Shown: positions 9,137 to 17,941 of the stretch, piece after piece | How positions within the stretch are numbered: position 1 is the first letter of the stretch | Layout of the letters: each line of letters begins with the position of its first letter | Assembly (NCBI GenBank): GCA_006503475.1 | Contig: RSEH01000067.1 | Coordinates: forward strand, 113,021 to 177,020 | DNA: 64,000 nt | Direction: 5' to 3' | From: Stentor roeselii | Lineage: Eukaryota > Ciliophora > Heterotrichea > Heterotrichida > Stentoridae | Made by a program: the position numbers and the translations under genes | The notes under the pieces: generated by a model | What the model was told of the DNA's origin: nothing | What the model saw: only the letters and a program-made list of their open reading frames with translations | The model's database searches: none

Positions 9137-10624
9137 CTAGATCTCCAACTTATTCACTAACAAGCTTTCAAACTCATGAATATCGATGATGCCATCGCCA
9201 TTAACATCTGCTTCTTGCATGAGTTCCTGTACAATATCATCAGGAATCATACCGCCCGCACTAAGCCATTCAACAAGTTCATGTTTTTCAATAGCGTTAG
9301 ACCCGTCCTTGTCAAAATAACAAAAAGCCTTTCTCAAGTTCTCTTTATTCAAAAGTGTGTCATGGTCCACAGCAGCTCTTAAAAATTCAGTAAATTCAAT
9401 CTCGCCGTTTCCGTCATTATCAACCAAACTCAGCATTTTCGCAGCTTTTTCTTCAGCCTGGTCTCGACTCATTTCTAAAGAGAATTGTTTTACCAGCTCT
9501 TCATAAGAAATGACTCCATTTTTATCAACGTCAATTGCGAAGAAGATCTGTTCGAACTTTTTGTATGAACTTGATTTGGAGATCTGAGAAATGATGAAAG
9601 TTGTGAAAACTTCTTTTAATTTGCTTGATGATGAATTGGTCTGCATTCGCTTTAAAGTGCATGAAATCAAACGCTTGTCGACTGCGTCATCACAAAGGCT
9701 TAGCCAGGGATGTGAAAGAGCTTCTTGAGCTGAAGGTCTTGAACGTGGGTTTTTATTGAGAAGTTTTGATAAAAAGTCTTTGCAGGTAGGTGAGACTGAA
9801 TCGAAATAAGGACTTGGAAAAGTGAGTTTTTCTGTTTTTATTGCTTTTTCTGTCTCTTCATCTGAAGTGGAAGGAAATGGCAGTTGTCCAGAGACCATCA
9901 GATACAAAACGACTCCACAACTCCACAAGTCACATTTTTCATTATAAACCCCTGAAAAGACTTCAGGAGCCATATAGTCAGTAGTTCCAGAGACACCTTT
10001 TAAAGTCTTGTCATATTTGATAATCGCGATGTTGAAGTCAATGATTTTAATACTCAAGTCTTTAAAAGACGCTTTATTGGTAATCAAGATATTTTCAGGT
10101 TTTATATCCCGATGAACGACCATCTTTCCATGCAAGTAATTCACACCAATCAGCAGGTACTTCATCACTTTCGCGGCGTATTTTTCTGAAACTTTTCCAC
10201 ATCGATCGATTTTATCAAAGATATCTCCGCCTTCACAGAACTCCATAACAATGTAATAATGATCCGAGTCCTCAAAGTACTCAAAAACCTTTAAAATGTT
10301 TGGATGATCGAGACTCTTCAAGATCTCAACCTCATCGAAGACTGCCCTGGACTTAATCTCTTCTGCTGATATTTGAGTCTTGTCGAAAACCTTTATCGCT
10401 CTTTGGTCACCTGTTCTTTTATGCTTCCCGATGAAAACTTCTGCGAAGGCTCCACTGCCGATTGGATTTTCATCTAAGGAGTAAACACTTTCAAAGGATT
10501 CTTTGTTTTCTTGGACAAAATAACCCGCGTTGAACTGAATGTCGTGCTTTGTGTTTAGTTTCGAGTCGCGGTTGGAGCATCTTGCAGGAAGTGCAAGTTT
10601 CGGCTTTGAACAAAGTCCACCCAT
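9137..10624 (-). CDS. Calcium-dependent protein kinase (CDPK)
   Basis: A 495-aa kinase with four EF hands, the plan of plant and alveolate CDPKs. The kinase domain spans 47-307: glycine loop GSGAFAEV (56-63), Lys78 in AIKVF, HRDIKPEN (171-178) and MAPE. EF loops begin at D365, D402, D438 and D473; the third has Asn instead of Gly at loop position 6 but keeps its acidic ends. Calcium binding should relieve autoinhibition by the junction at about 308-345. The N-terminus MGGLCSKP fits N-myristoylation at Gly2 and palmitoylation at Cys5, so membrane targeting is likely. The metal-binding DFG motif is DFN (196-198), confirmed in the nucleotide sequence. Activity may be altered, although other conserved residues are intact. 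Confidence 0.93.
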   Translation of the reverse strand: MGGLCSKPKLALPARCSNRDSKLNTKHDIQFNAGYFVQENKESFESVYSLDENPIGSGAFAEVFIGKHKRTGDQRAIKVFDKTQISAEEIKSRAVFDEVEILKSLDHPNILKVFEYFEDSDHYYIVMEFCEGGDIFDKIDRCGKVSEKYAAKVMKYLLIGVNYLHGKMVVHRDIKPENILITNKASFKDLSIKIIDFNIAIIKYDKTLKGVSGTTDYMAPEVFSGVYNEKCDLWSCGVVLYLMVSGQLPFPSTSDEETEKAIKTEKLTFPSPYFDSVSPTCKDFLSKLLNKNPRSRPSAQEALSHPWLSLCDDAVDKRLISCTLKRMQTNSSSSKLKEVFTTFIISQISKSSSYKKFEQIFFAIDVDKNGVISYEELVKQFSLEMSRDQAEEKAAKMLSLVDNDGNGEIEFTEFLRAAVDHDTLLNKENLRKAFCYFDKDGSNAIEKHELVEWLSAGGMIPDDIVQELMQEADVNGDGIIDIHEFESLLVNKLEI

Positions 10625-10680
10625 TTAAATTTATACTTGATGCTTCGGCCAGCATTGTTGGGTAGAATTGAAAATTTAAA

Positions 10681-10795
10681 GAAGATGAGAAGATATTGGA
10701 TGAAGGATGATTGGTTTTGTTTAGTTTTTTTGAATATCTTGGGATTTGGAGAATGGACTTTTAATTTTATGAAGATGAGAAGATCTTGGGTGAAT
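10681..10795 (+). repeat. Imperfect direct repeat, two copies 90 bp apart
   Basis: GAAGATGAGAAGAT followed by .TTGG.TGAA occurs at 10681 and again at 10771. It lies in the 5' flank of the CDPK gene (10625-10866), which is otherwise G/T-rich on the plus strand and holds no gene. Confidence 0.6.
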
Positions 10796-10866
10796 TTTGA
10801 ATTTTAGTTTTTATTTGGAGGAATCTTAGAATTTAAACTATTAATGATTTTATATTCCTAATTAAT

Positions 10867-11682
10867 CTAAAACGCGGTATCAACAAACACAAAAGGTTTT
10901 TCGAGTAAAGCCAGATCTTTTTCAATCTGAGCCATTTCTTTCTCGCAAGTTGTTTTTTTCCTCTTGAGCCCTTGAGTGTCAGGATAGCGAATATGAGTAA
11001 TACTTTGATACTCTTTACTCACCGACTCCCATTTCTGCTTGAGTCCATTTTTCAGCTGTTCAATTTCCTCAGCTGTCATTAAAAACTTCTGCCTTTCTTC
11101 TTCAGCAAGCTGTTCATCTTTAAGCTGCTTTAAAGTTTTATACTCTTCTTCAATATCGCCTTTAATCCTATCCAAATACCTCGGAACCTGTCCATAATTC
11201 CCTTTTTTCAAATAATCCTTCTGACTAGGCGGGGCTTTTGCCGGCTTTAAAATGACTTCCACGGCATTTGAAACAATATAATTTTTTCCAGTCTTCAGGC
11301 CTAGAATCGGGGCTTCTCCTCTTCTGGGGACTGAAGCTTTCCGCTCTTGGGTCTTGTATGAAAACTCGCCTTTTTCCGGCAAGACCATTGTTCCTGTTCC
11401 TCTCTTGCGGAAGGAGTCAGGAGACGGGCGCACTTCTCCGACTGGCCGGCCGAAGTGTGCTGATGCTGACTTGTTTCGATGGGCGCCATCGAAATGAGAG
11501 TAGTCGCCTGACATGTTGCTGCAGACTTTTGATGTCGTTGAGAGACTAGATGAGGGTTACCAGAACGTGCTGTAGGTTGGAGGAGCGTCTGGAGGGTATT
11601 TTGAACGGTACATCTTGGCCTTTGGAGGTGGAATGAATTCTTTTGGAATTAAGTTGTAGATGGACTCTTCTTCCATTAGCAT
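10867..11682 (-). CDS. ENKUR: Enkurin, ciliary/axonemal protein
   Basis: Splicing a 15-nt intron (11546-11560) gives 266 aa. The N-terminus (ESIYNLIPKEFIPPPKAKMY) matches the IYNLIP start of animal enkurin, and the middle keeps the GLKTGKNYIVSNAVEVI block (animal GIQSGKNFINTNAADII). Residues 150-266 are the C-terminal enkurin domain with the DYGVTPxY-like NYGQVPRYLDRIK, then a coiled coil (EELQQLKNGLKQKWE-like). Enkurin is a microtubule inner protein of the axoneme and binds calcium channels and calmodulin in animal sperm. Two in-frame ATGs lie six bases apart (11682 and 11676); the second gives MEEESIYN and may be the true start. The gene lies between CDPK and a telomere-like repeat. Confidence 0.88.
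11546..11560 (-). other. 15-nt intron in enkurin gene
   Basis: Sense strand GTAACCCTCATCTAG, with in-frame stop in the unspliced frame. Its removal joins the IYNLIP exon to the exon with the enkurin domain. Confidence 0.88.
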
Positions 11683-11780
11683 GTAACTGATTGTTTATAT
11701 TGATGATTTTGATTTTGGATTCGGTTGGGATTGGTGAAAATTGAGTGAAAATGTTTTGAGGAAGAATGGGTTGGAGTAGG

Positions 11781-11820
11781 GTGTTAGGGTGTTAAGGTGT
11801 TAGGGTGTTAGGGTGTTAAA
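11781..11820 (+). repeat. Interstitial telomere-like repeat (GTGTTAGG)x5
   Basis: Five 8-bp units follow each other: GTGTTAGG, GTGTTAAG, GTGTTAGG, GTGTTAGG, GTGTTAAA, with a degenerate unit before them. The unit is a rotation of TGTTAGGG, the G-strand of the CCCTAACA telomere repeat reported for Stentor and Blepharisma. It lies between the enkurin start and the divergent RanBP2-zinc-finger gene (gap 11683-12045), which is otherwise AT-rich and gene-free. Confidence 0.85.
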
Positions 11821-12045
11821 TTTTAAACTTTATATAAAAAATCCTTTATTTATTCACCTAACTTTTGATATCAGTTTTTTTTGTCTTTCTTACTTTTTAC
11901 TTGGTTTCACAGTCCTACCATTTTTACTCTAAAATATTAATGTCCGTACGAAAAACCCTCAAAGTCTTCTCGACATTCAATTCAAATCCTTTTCATATTC
12001 ATCCCGCCATAGTAAAGTGCATATAATTCAAATAACCTGAGTAAC

Positions 12046-12495
12046 ATGTCAACAAAATATCCGAGCGGTTTAAAGCGTAGAGTCCAAGGAGACTGGAATT
12101 GCAACAAATGCAACAACTTGAACTTCGCCTTTCGAAACACTTGCAACAAATGTTCCTCAATGCGAGGCGAGTCATCATCTCTGTTCAATTCTGCCTTGTT
12201 TTTATTCATCGATGAAAACACTCAACTTTACACAAGCCCAGCAAATGAAGACTTCAGCTTCATGAAAGTTCCAATAAAAAGTACTCCAATTGTCCCACAA
12301 CATCCTAAGATTATCGAAGGAAACACTATTACAAGAGACAACAAGAAGATTGAAGGAATTTTAGCTGAAGTTAAAAGACCCGATGCTGGTCGGAAAGGTG
12401 ACTGGGTTTGCATGGGTTGCAAGAATCTGAACTTTTCTTTTCGCAAAGAATGCAACAAGTGCTCAAGTAAAAAAGATCATTATATCGAGATGTAG
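12046..12495 (+). CDS. Protein with two RanBP2-type zinc fingers
   Basis: A 149-aa protein with a RanBP2-type finger at each end: GDWNCNKCNNLNFAFRNTCNKC (about 14-35) and GDWVCMGCKNLNFSFRKECNKC (about 121-142). Both have the W-x-C-x2-C-x3-N-x6-C-x2-C pattern. Fingers of this type with the Trp, Asn and Arg/Phe arrangement bind single-stranded RNA (as in ZRANB2) or, in other proteins, ubiquitin. RNA binding is the more likely role. The linker has no recognised domain. The 280 bp downstream hold no gene. Confidence 0.85.
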   Translation: MSTKYPSGLKRRVQGDWNCNKCNNLNFAFRNTCNKCSSMRGESSSLFNSALFLFIDENTQLYTSPANEDFSFMKVPIKSTPIVPQHPKIIEGNTITRDNKKIEGILAEVKRPDAGRKGDWVCMGCKNLNFSFRKECNKCSSKKDHYIEM

Positions 12496-12775
12496 TAAGG
12501 TAACTTAATAATAATGTTGGTTATTTTCTTAAATTGAATTCAAATTGAGAATGATTATTCTTACTAAAAATGAATACTCGTAATTTAAAAGTCATTCTTT
12601 AACACAATAAATTTCTCCTAAGAATCGATATCAAACTTTAACAAATCGAAAATAAAAATCATAATAAATCTTCAAAGCAACTTAACTAAAAACCATTATT
12701 CCTAAAACTCAGAATTTCTTCTAAGTTCCAGATCTTCTAATCACCCATAGTCAGAGTTCAATATGGATGGTATAA

Positions 12776-13771
12776 ATGTTCGAGCGTGATTGCACAGCCC
12801 CACCAATCAACTCATCTCTTTCCCTTCACGAGCAAACTGAAATGGAAGAGTCAGCAGCTCAATTTGTGTCAGCAGTAGTCCTTCTAATAGTGACAATTCT
12901 CGCCTTTATCCAAATCTTCAAGTTCTTAAAAGACGGTTCCTACCCACGAGCCCAGCGTTCTCTTTGCATTTTATTCCTGATGCCAGTGGTCATCGGGTGG
13001 ATATCCTGGGAACACGTCTACAAAAAAGAAAAGAACCTTTTTCTGGAGAAGGTCCTTAACCTTTACAAAGCAGTGGCCTTGTTCAGCTTCGTCTATTACA
13101 TGAACTCAATCGTCGGGTGGACTGTAGCTGACGGCAAATCTTTTTTCAGTGAAGAGTCTCTGGTGCGAGTTCTCATGAAGCAAAAAAAATCTGATTGTTA
13201 CTTGAAATGCTTACCTTCTAGTTCTTTCGCCACTCCTAATAAATGCAGAAAGTTTGTCAGAAACACGAATATCGGAGTCTTGCAAATGGCCTTTGTTATT
13301 GTTTTTTGTGAATTGTTCGGCTTCGGGCTTCTTGCCTGGGACTATTGTTACTGGAAAGTTGATAAAAGTGGCTGGATGTACCCGACTGTCATCATTGGTG
13401 GCTTTGCTTTGAAGTTTACAAGTTCAGGAATTGCATTGAATTACATTTTAAACTACGCGATTTTCTTATCGAAAGTTCCTGAATTTAGAGATCTGGCCTT
13501 GTTAAGCAAGTTCGTGATTTTGAAACTTGCTTTGTTTTTAACTGAGATTCAAGGTATCATCGTGTACGGCTTTTCACTGTTATATGTTCGTTATTATAGT
13601 TCTGACGAGAACCCACTTGAAGTGACTCTTTACACCAACAGTCTTTTACTATGCTCAGAAATGATTATTTGTGGAATTTTACAGTTCACAGTCTTCCCGT
13701 TGAGTGACTTTAAATATCATCCTGAATTGAGAGAACAGCTGATAAAGGCTGAGTCCAAGCTTCATGCTTAA
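12776..13771 (+). CDS. OST-alpha / TMEM184 family membrane protein
   Basis: A 331-aa protein with about seven hydrophobic segments. The block FKFLKDGSYPRAQRSLCILFLMPV...W followed by LYKAVALFSFVYYMN matches the start of the Ost-alpha/TMEM184 (PF03619) fold, where QR.I.RIL.MVP and a Tyr/Phe-rich helix are conserved. The later LSKFVILKLALFLTEIQGIIV matches its K..VF...WQG helix. Family members include the organic solute and steroid transporter subunit and plant LAZ1. The substrate cannot be told. The protein ends with a short charged cytoplasmic tail. Two upstream ATGs occur within 15 bp before the start but are out of frame or closed at once. Confidence 0.68.
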   Translation: MFERDCTAPPINSSLSLHEQTEMEESAAQFVSAVVLLIVTILAFIQIFKFLKDGSYPRAQRSLCILFLMPVVIGWISWEHVYKKEKNLFLEKVLNLYKAVALFSFVYYMNSIVGWTVADGKSFFSEESLVRVLMKQKKSDCYLKCLPSSSFATPNKCRKFVRNTNIGVLQMAFVIVFCELFGFGLLAWDYCYWKVDKSGWMYPTVIIGGFALKFTSSGIALNYILNYAIFLSKVPEFRDLALLSKFVILKLALFLTEIQGIIVYGFSLLYVRYYSSDENPLEVTLYTNSLLLCSEMIICGILQFTVFPLSDFKYHPELREQLIKAESKLHA

Positions 13772-13868
13772 TTAGATGACTAGATTAGAGCTAAAATGTC
13801 TGAACTAATGGAAAGTTAAACAGTTTATGGATTCGCTGTTTATTCATTAGGCGAGGACCAGGTAATAA

Positions 13869-14921
13869 ATGGAGCCTCTGAATTTAGTTGAAGACCTTTC
13901 AAGCACACCGAACTCGTACATGTGCGACTTGATTAAACTGCAACTTAACCAGTCGATGCGACCTGACTTGATGAAAACCTTCCTTGAAGACGCTTTGGCC
14001 AAATCGTCTTCTTCTTCTAAACCTTCTCTTCTTTATTCGATTCCGAGAGACCCAGTGAGCATTACTCGCGCTATCATCTTGCTGTCTACCTCTGTCCAAG
14101 CTTTCATATCTTCTGAGTCAATCCTCATGGTCAACTGCTCTGAAGACCTTCAAAGTCTCTGCAAAAGAGTTTTTCCTCGGAATAAGCTTGAAACGCTTTC
14201 AGTGTCTGAAGAAAAAGATCCTTACTACTCTTTGGCCCTCTGTCAAGAAATGATTAAAACTGACCAACAAGCTTCAGTCCTTTGGGCACAGAGAGTCAAT
14301 GTCCAGAAATGCAAAAATGATTTGAAGGAGTTTATTTATGAAGCTACTCATGAAGAACAACAAGAGTTAAGGGAAAAAATCGAAGTGCTTCAAGCTAAGT
14401 TTGAAGCTGGAGAAGTCGCTTTTAGAGAAGAAAGGAAAAGGGAAAGCTGGGAACTTGATAGTGAAAGTACTTATGAGGAAAGCTTTAATCAGCATGGGTA
14501 TCAGAAGACTTGGGATTTTCAGAATAGAGAGTTGTATAAAGTTACGGAGTATAATGAAAGTTTAGAGTGCTCCGTATCGGATGAAGGAAGTGACCTGGCA
14601 TCTAAACTAAACGAGTTCAGCATGAAAGCCACAAACTCAATCGCAGACCGTTTTCCAAAATTTTCATTCGCCTCACTAAGCCTAAGCGAGACTTCCTACC
14701 AAAACATCTACGAAAGCTTTAAAAAATCCTTAAACTTCAACGAAGCCCTCGACATCCTGCCATCAACTCCTGAGAAATTCGAAGAAGAATTTCCAAAACT
14801 TCAAGAGTCTTTTCCAGTATCCTCAACTCAAATCTGCACATTAAGCGATTCAAACACGTTCAAATCATCTCTTGAAAACCGAAGCGAGAACTGCAACTGT
14901 ACGAGTTGCTTAATATTTTAA
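13869..14921 (+). CDS. Unknown 350-aa protein with CaaX-like end
   Basis: I do not recognise a family. Residues 1-145 look globular and helical (ITRAIILLSTSVQAFISSESILMV). Residues 150-200 form a charged coiled coil (HEEQQELREKIEVLQAKFE). The rest is acidic and Ser-rich. The protein ends NCNCTSCLIF: CLIF fits a CaaX box for prenylation, and the Cys residues just upstream could be palmitoylated, as in some Ras proteins. This suggests attachment to a membrane. The gene follows the OST-alpha-like gene on the same strand and converges on the PH-domain gene with only 14 bp between stops. Confidence 0.6.
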   Translation: MEPLNLVEDLSSTPNSYMCDLIKLQLNQSMRPDLMKTFLEDALAKSSSSSKPSLLYSIPRDPVSITRAIILLSTSVQAFISSESILMVNCSEDLQSLCKRVFPRNKLETLSVSEEKDPYYSLALCQEMIKTDQQASVLWAQRVNVQKCKNDLKEFIYEATHEEQQELREKIEVLQAKFEAGEVAFREERKRESWELDSESTYEESFNQHGYQKTWDFQNRELYKVTEYNESLECSVSDEGSDLASKLNEFSMKATNSIADRFPKFSFASLSLSETSYQNIYESFKKSLNFNEALDILPSTPEKFEEEFPKLQESFPVSSTQICTLSDSNTFKSSLENRSENCNCTSCLIF

Positions 14922-14935
14922 TAATAATATTTAAC

Positions 14936-16285
14936 CTACAAAGAAGAAATCAACGACAGAAGGTCCTTGATAAGTCGAGGTCTTTCTTCAAGCATGTAAT
15001 TAAGACCTGAGGATGACAAGTTCGGCACTTCGTAGCTGTTGACAAGTGCAAGTGTTTCAACCTCTGCAGATAAAAAGTTGAGAAAAGGTGAAGACTGGCT
15101 CATGTCGCAGACGTTTTTCTAAGTAAAAAATACTGTCATCATTTTTTTGTATCCTTTCACCTGTCGGTCTAAGGCGCGGAGTTGTCGGTCGCTTTCATCA
15201 CAGACAGATAAAAAGTGAATTAAGTTCTTTTCCTGAGTATTTTCCTGGATTTTCAAGTAAGTCTCGTAAGACTCTTTTATTCTTTCAAGTACCTCAGACT
15301 CTCCGATCATGGTGATTGTTGAGTCTTCATAAGTCAAAGTCAAGCTTTTTTCAGTCATTTCCATATTCTTGACAAGAGTATACAAAAACTTTTCAACAGC
15401 TGTGGAAAACTCATAAAGTGGGTAAACAAAAAGAGTGAAAAGTTCAGGAAGATAATTAACCAGTTTATGTTCTCCTTCAATAGTAACTATCCCTCCATAT
15501 ATCGACCGTTTTCCACAGTCATGAGCAGAAACATTAATCGACGATAATTCATTCTTGATAATTCTAAGTTCTCTTGAAAGTTCCGACTTTTCAGCCTGGA
15601 TCTTATCAAGTTTTTTACTTAAGTCAATTCCATTATTTTTCACTTTCAAATACTCATCTTCCAAAACCGAGTACTTGTCATACTCAGCCTTAACCTCCTC
15701 CATCGACTTGATCCTTTGCTGCAGGTTTAAAACTTGTTCCTTAAGAACTTTAACCTCAGGCGATACCTGAACTTCAGAAGAACTCGCCAAAAAGTTTTTA
15801 ACGATTTCGACAGAGTCTTCAAATTTTTTTATCTGCGCGTTGGGGATCAGGGTGTTAACAATGCTGAGAACTTTCAACTTGATACTGTCTTCTGAACATG
15901 GCTGTAACAAGGAAGTCGCTCTTTTGCGAGACCTGCAGTTTTCGTCTTGGCTCATAAGACTCGTGATTTCGATGTACCATTGATTTGCTTCTTTTTCGTT
16001 TAGGAACCAGAAGACCAATGTGTGTGATTTTGACTCGATTTTCAAACCGAAGTGAGAAGAAGAACTTGTTTTAGATAGCTTTTGGATGAAGTTTATTGAA
16101 AGACGCTTGCAGGGGTTCTGGGGAATTGTGCCCACTGACCAACGTATTTCTTTACTGCTGTGGTCTAGCCAGATGTATCGACGATTTGATACTTCGGGAT
16201 GGTCTTTGAAGGCTATTGTTCCGGAGTAACTGGATTTGTTGTTTAGAAGCGTGTTTTGAGTGTTACGACGTTCGATTCTTGACAT
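14936..16285 (-). CDS. PH-like domain and coiled-coil protein
   Basis: Splicing a 15-nt intron (15119-15133) extends the protein to 444 aa. Residues 15-115 look like a pleckstrin-homology domain: SGTIAFKD, then RRYIWLDHSSKEIRWS, HFGLKIESKSHTLVFWF and the closing helix EKEANQWYIEITSLM with its conserved Trp. PH domains bind phosphoinositides or proteins. Residues 185-255 form a coiled coil (EVKVLKEQVLNLQQRIKSMEEVK). The C-terminal 150 residues are helical and not recognised. Without splicing, a TAG inside the intron would remove the last 56 residues. An upstream G-rich stretch is noted separately. Confidence 0.72.
15119..15133 (-). other. 15-nt intron in PH-domain gene
   Basis: Sense strand GTATTTTTTACTTAG, ending in an in-frame TAG. 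Splicing adds a 56-residue open C-terminus that stops at 14936, right beside the end of the converging gene. Support is from the open frame only, as this part is not a conserved domain. Confidence 0.72.
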
Positions 16286-17196
16286 TTTTACCGTTAAGGT
16301 TTTGAATAGTGCTTCATTTTTAGAGAGGATAAGATTTTAGAGTGGTTTGGGTTAAGGGTTTTTGGGGTTTTATTGGATTTAGTGAGTGGGTTTTTTTGGG
16401 GTATTTGGGTTTTGGGTGGGGGGGTAAAGGATTTAAGGGGTTAGGGAAAGGGGTAAAGAAATTAGTGATTAAAGAAGGAAGTAAGTAATTTGAGAGATAG
16501 TTATTTAAGGGGTTTTTTAAATTTATTTAGTATAGCTCGCGGCTAATATATCGATAGTAAAGTTATATTTAGAATACATATGTAAATTTTTTAGATTAAT
16601 TTACTTATTTATACTTAATAGTAGGGAAATTTAATTTCTTTATTGATTCTAAATACTAGGAAAGTATTTAAAGACTTCAAATATTTTCAAGATATCAATA
16701 AACTGTGAGTGTTCTAAAAATTTATAGAATTTTCTATGATTTTAAAATCAAGTTATATATGATCACCCGAACTTTGATTTAACATTAAACAACTTGACTA
16801 GTTCGCCCTTCACTAAGTGACTTAAAAAATTATTTCCATTATAACCAAGAAAATGTCTATACCCATAAACTCAACAATCTGAAAAACATCCTTTATCTCA
16901 AGATAAAATCATCAAAATTCCAAATCCCTTAAAAAACCCATTCCTTCAGTGATCTTAAAGAAGTCCACCATCAAATTTCTACAAAAACATAAAAATTTCC
17001 CCTTTTCTAATCAAAACTCTTTCTAATCCTTTCCATCATGAATCAATCCCTCCACCTTCCCTCAAACCCCTTCAATGATTCTTCAACATCTAAGCCACTT
17101 TCCCAATTTCCATATTTCTTCACCTGTCCAAATAAAGTCTACATAAATTAGATGAGGTCAGGCATAAATCCAACCATTAACCAAATCCATATAAAT
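16286..17196. other. Divergent intergenic region with G-rich 5' flank
   Basis: Between 16348 and 16453 the plus strand has many runs of three to seven G (template for possible G-quadruplexes; C-rich on the sense strand of the PH gene). From about 16500 the region is AT-rich, and from 16900 it is C/A-rich on the plus strand before the next gene. A 37-codon open frame at 17038-17151 is discussed in the findings. Confidence 0.5.
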
Positions 17197-17850
17197 ATGA
17201 ACCGATCGAATCGAGGAAGAAAGCCAAACAAGTTGAACCTGATCTCCACATCTTTCTTGAAATCCAACGGGAGAGCCTTAGACGCCGAGAAGTTCGCAGA
17301 CGACAAGGCAAACACCTTGGCGCTTAAAATTTTCAGGTCTCAGATCTGGACAAAATGCCTTCCATTAGAACTCTGTTCACAAATGAAAGAACTAAACTCC
17401 ATAAAAAACACGAAAATTCTTACTAAAGAAATCATCAAATCACTTTCAACAAGTGCAAATAGCTGGGTGTTAATAAAAAATTATTACAAGTCACAAGTCT
17501 CTTTCGAGGCACGAGTTTGTAAAGACCTGAAACTAAAATTTAACGGTCGAGAAGATAAGAAAAGAAAAACGATTGAAGAGTTGGTTGAAGAACTTTTTAG
17601 TCAACTTCAGGCAAAAAAAATAAAAAATGAAGAAAGTGAGGAAAGTGAAGATAAAGAAAATAGAGATGACTCGACAAGTGCAGAGTTTGAGGAACTTTCG
17701 TGTAAAACTGAAGATATTAGTCCATCACAGGAATCAAATCCTTCTGAACCCAATTACTCGTTCGATGAGGAGCAAGATGATAAGTTCATCTTCCAGGTCC
17801 TGGACCTTGAGGAAAACAATGATCTTGCTTGCAGCAGAACTAGAAATTGA
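17197..17850 (+). CDS. Unknown protein, FADDK two-copy family, copy A
   Basis: A 217-aa protein of unknown function. It is clearly related to the protein at 38607-39302: both begin with a short RGRK motif, then share a KFADDK box, an LP.EL...L..L.. segment, a run of Lys-rich residues and W.LIKN, followed by an acidic, Ser-rich tail (here residues 140-217). The N-terminal half (about 120 residues) is therefore a conserved helical domain. I know no named family. An in-frame ATG at 17152 would add 15 residues; 17197 is chosen because the copy B protein starts just before RGRK and the local context (ATAAATATGA) is typical here. TGA stop. Confidence 0.72.
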   Translation: MNRSNRGRKPNKLNLISTSFLKSNGRALDAEKFADDKANTLALKIFRSQIWTKCLPLELCSQMKELNSIKNTKILTKEIIKSLSTSANSWVLIKNYYKSQVSFEARVCKDLKLKFNGREDKKRKTIEELVEELFSQLQAKKIKNEESEESEDKENRDDSTSAEFEELSCKTEDISPSQESNPSEPNYSFDEEQDDKFIFQVLDLEENNDLACSRTRN

Positions 17851-17941
17851 GTTAAGAAGTCTTTGATTTCTTGATGGAGTAACTCTTCATTAAGTAATTA
17901 TTTATTTTAAAGGGTTTTTTCTGAGAATATTGATTTAAATG

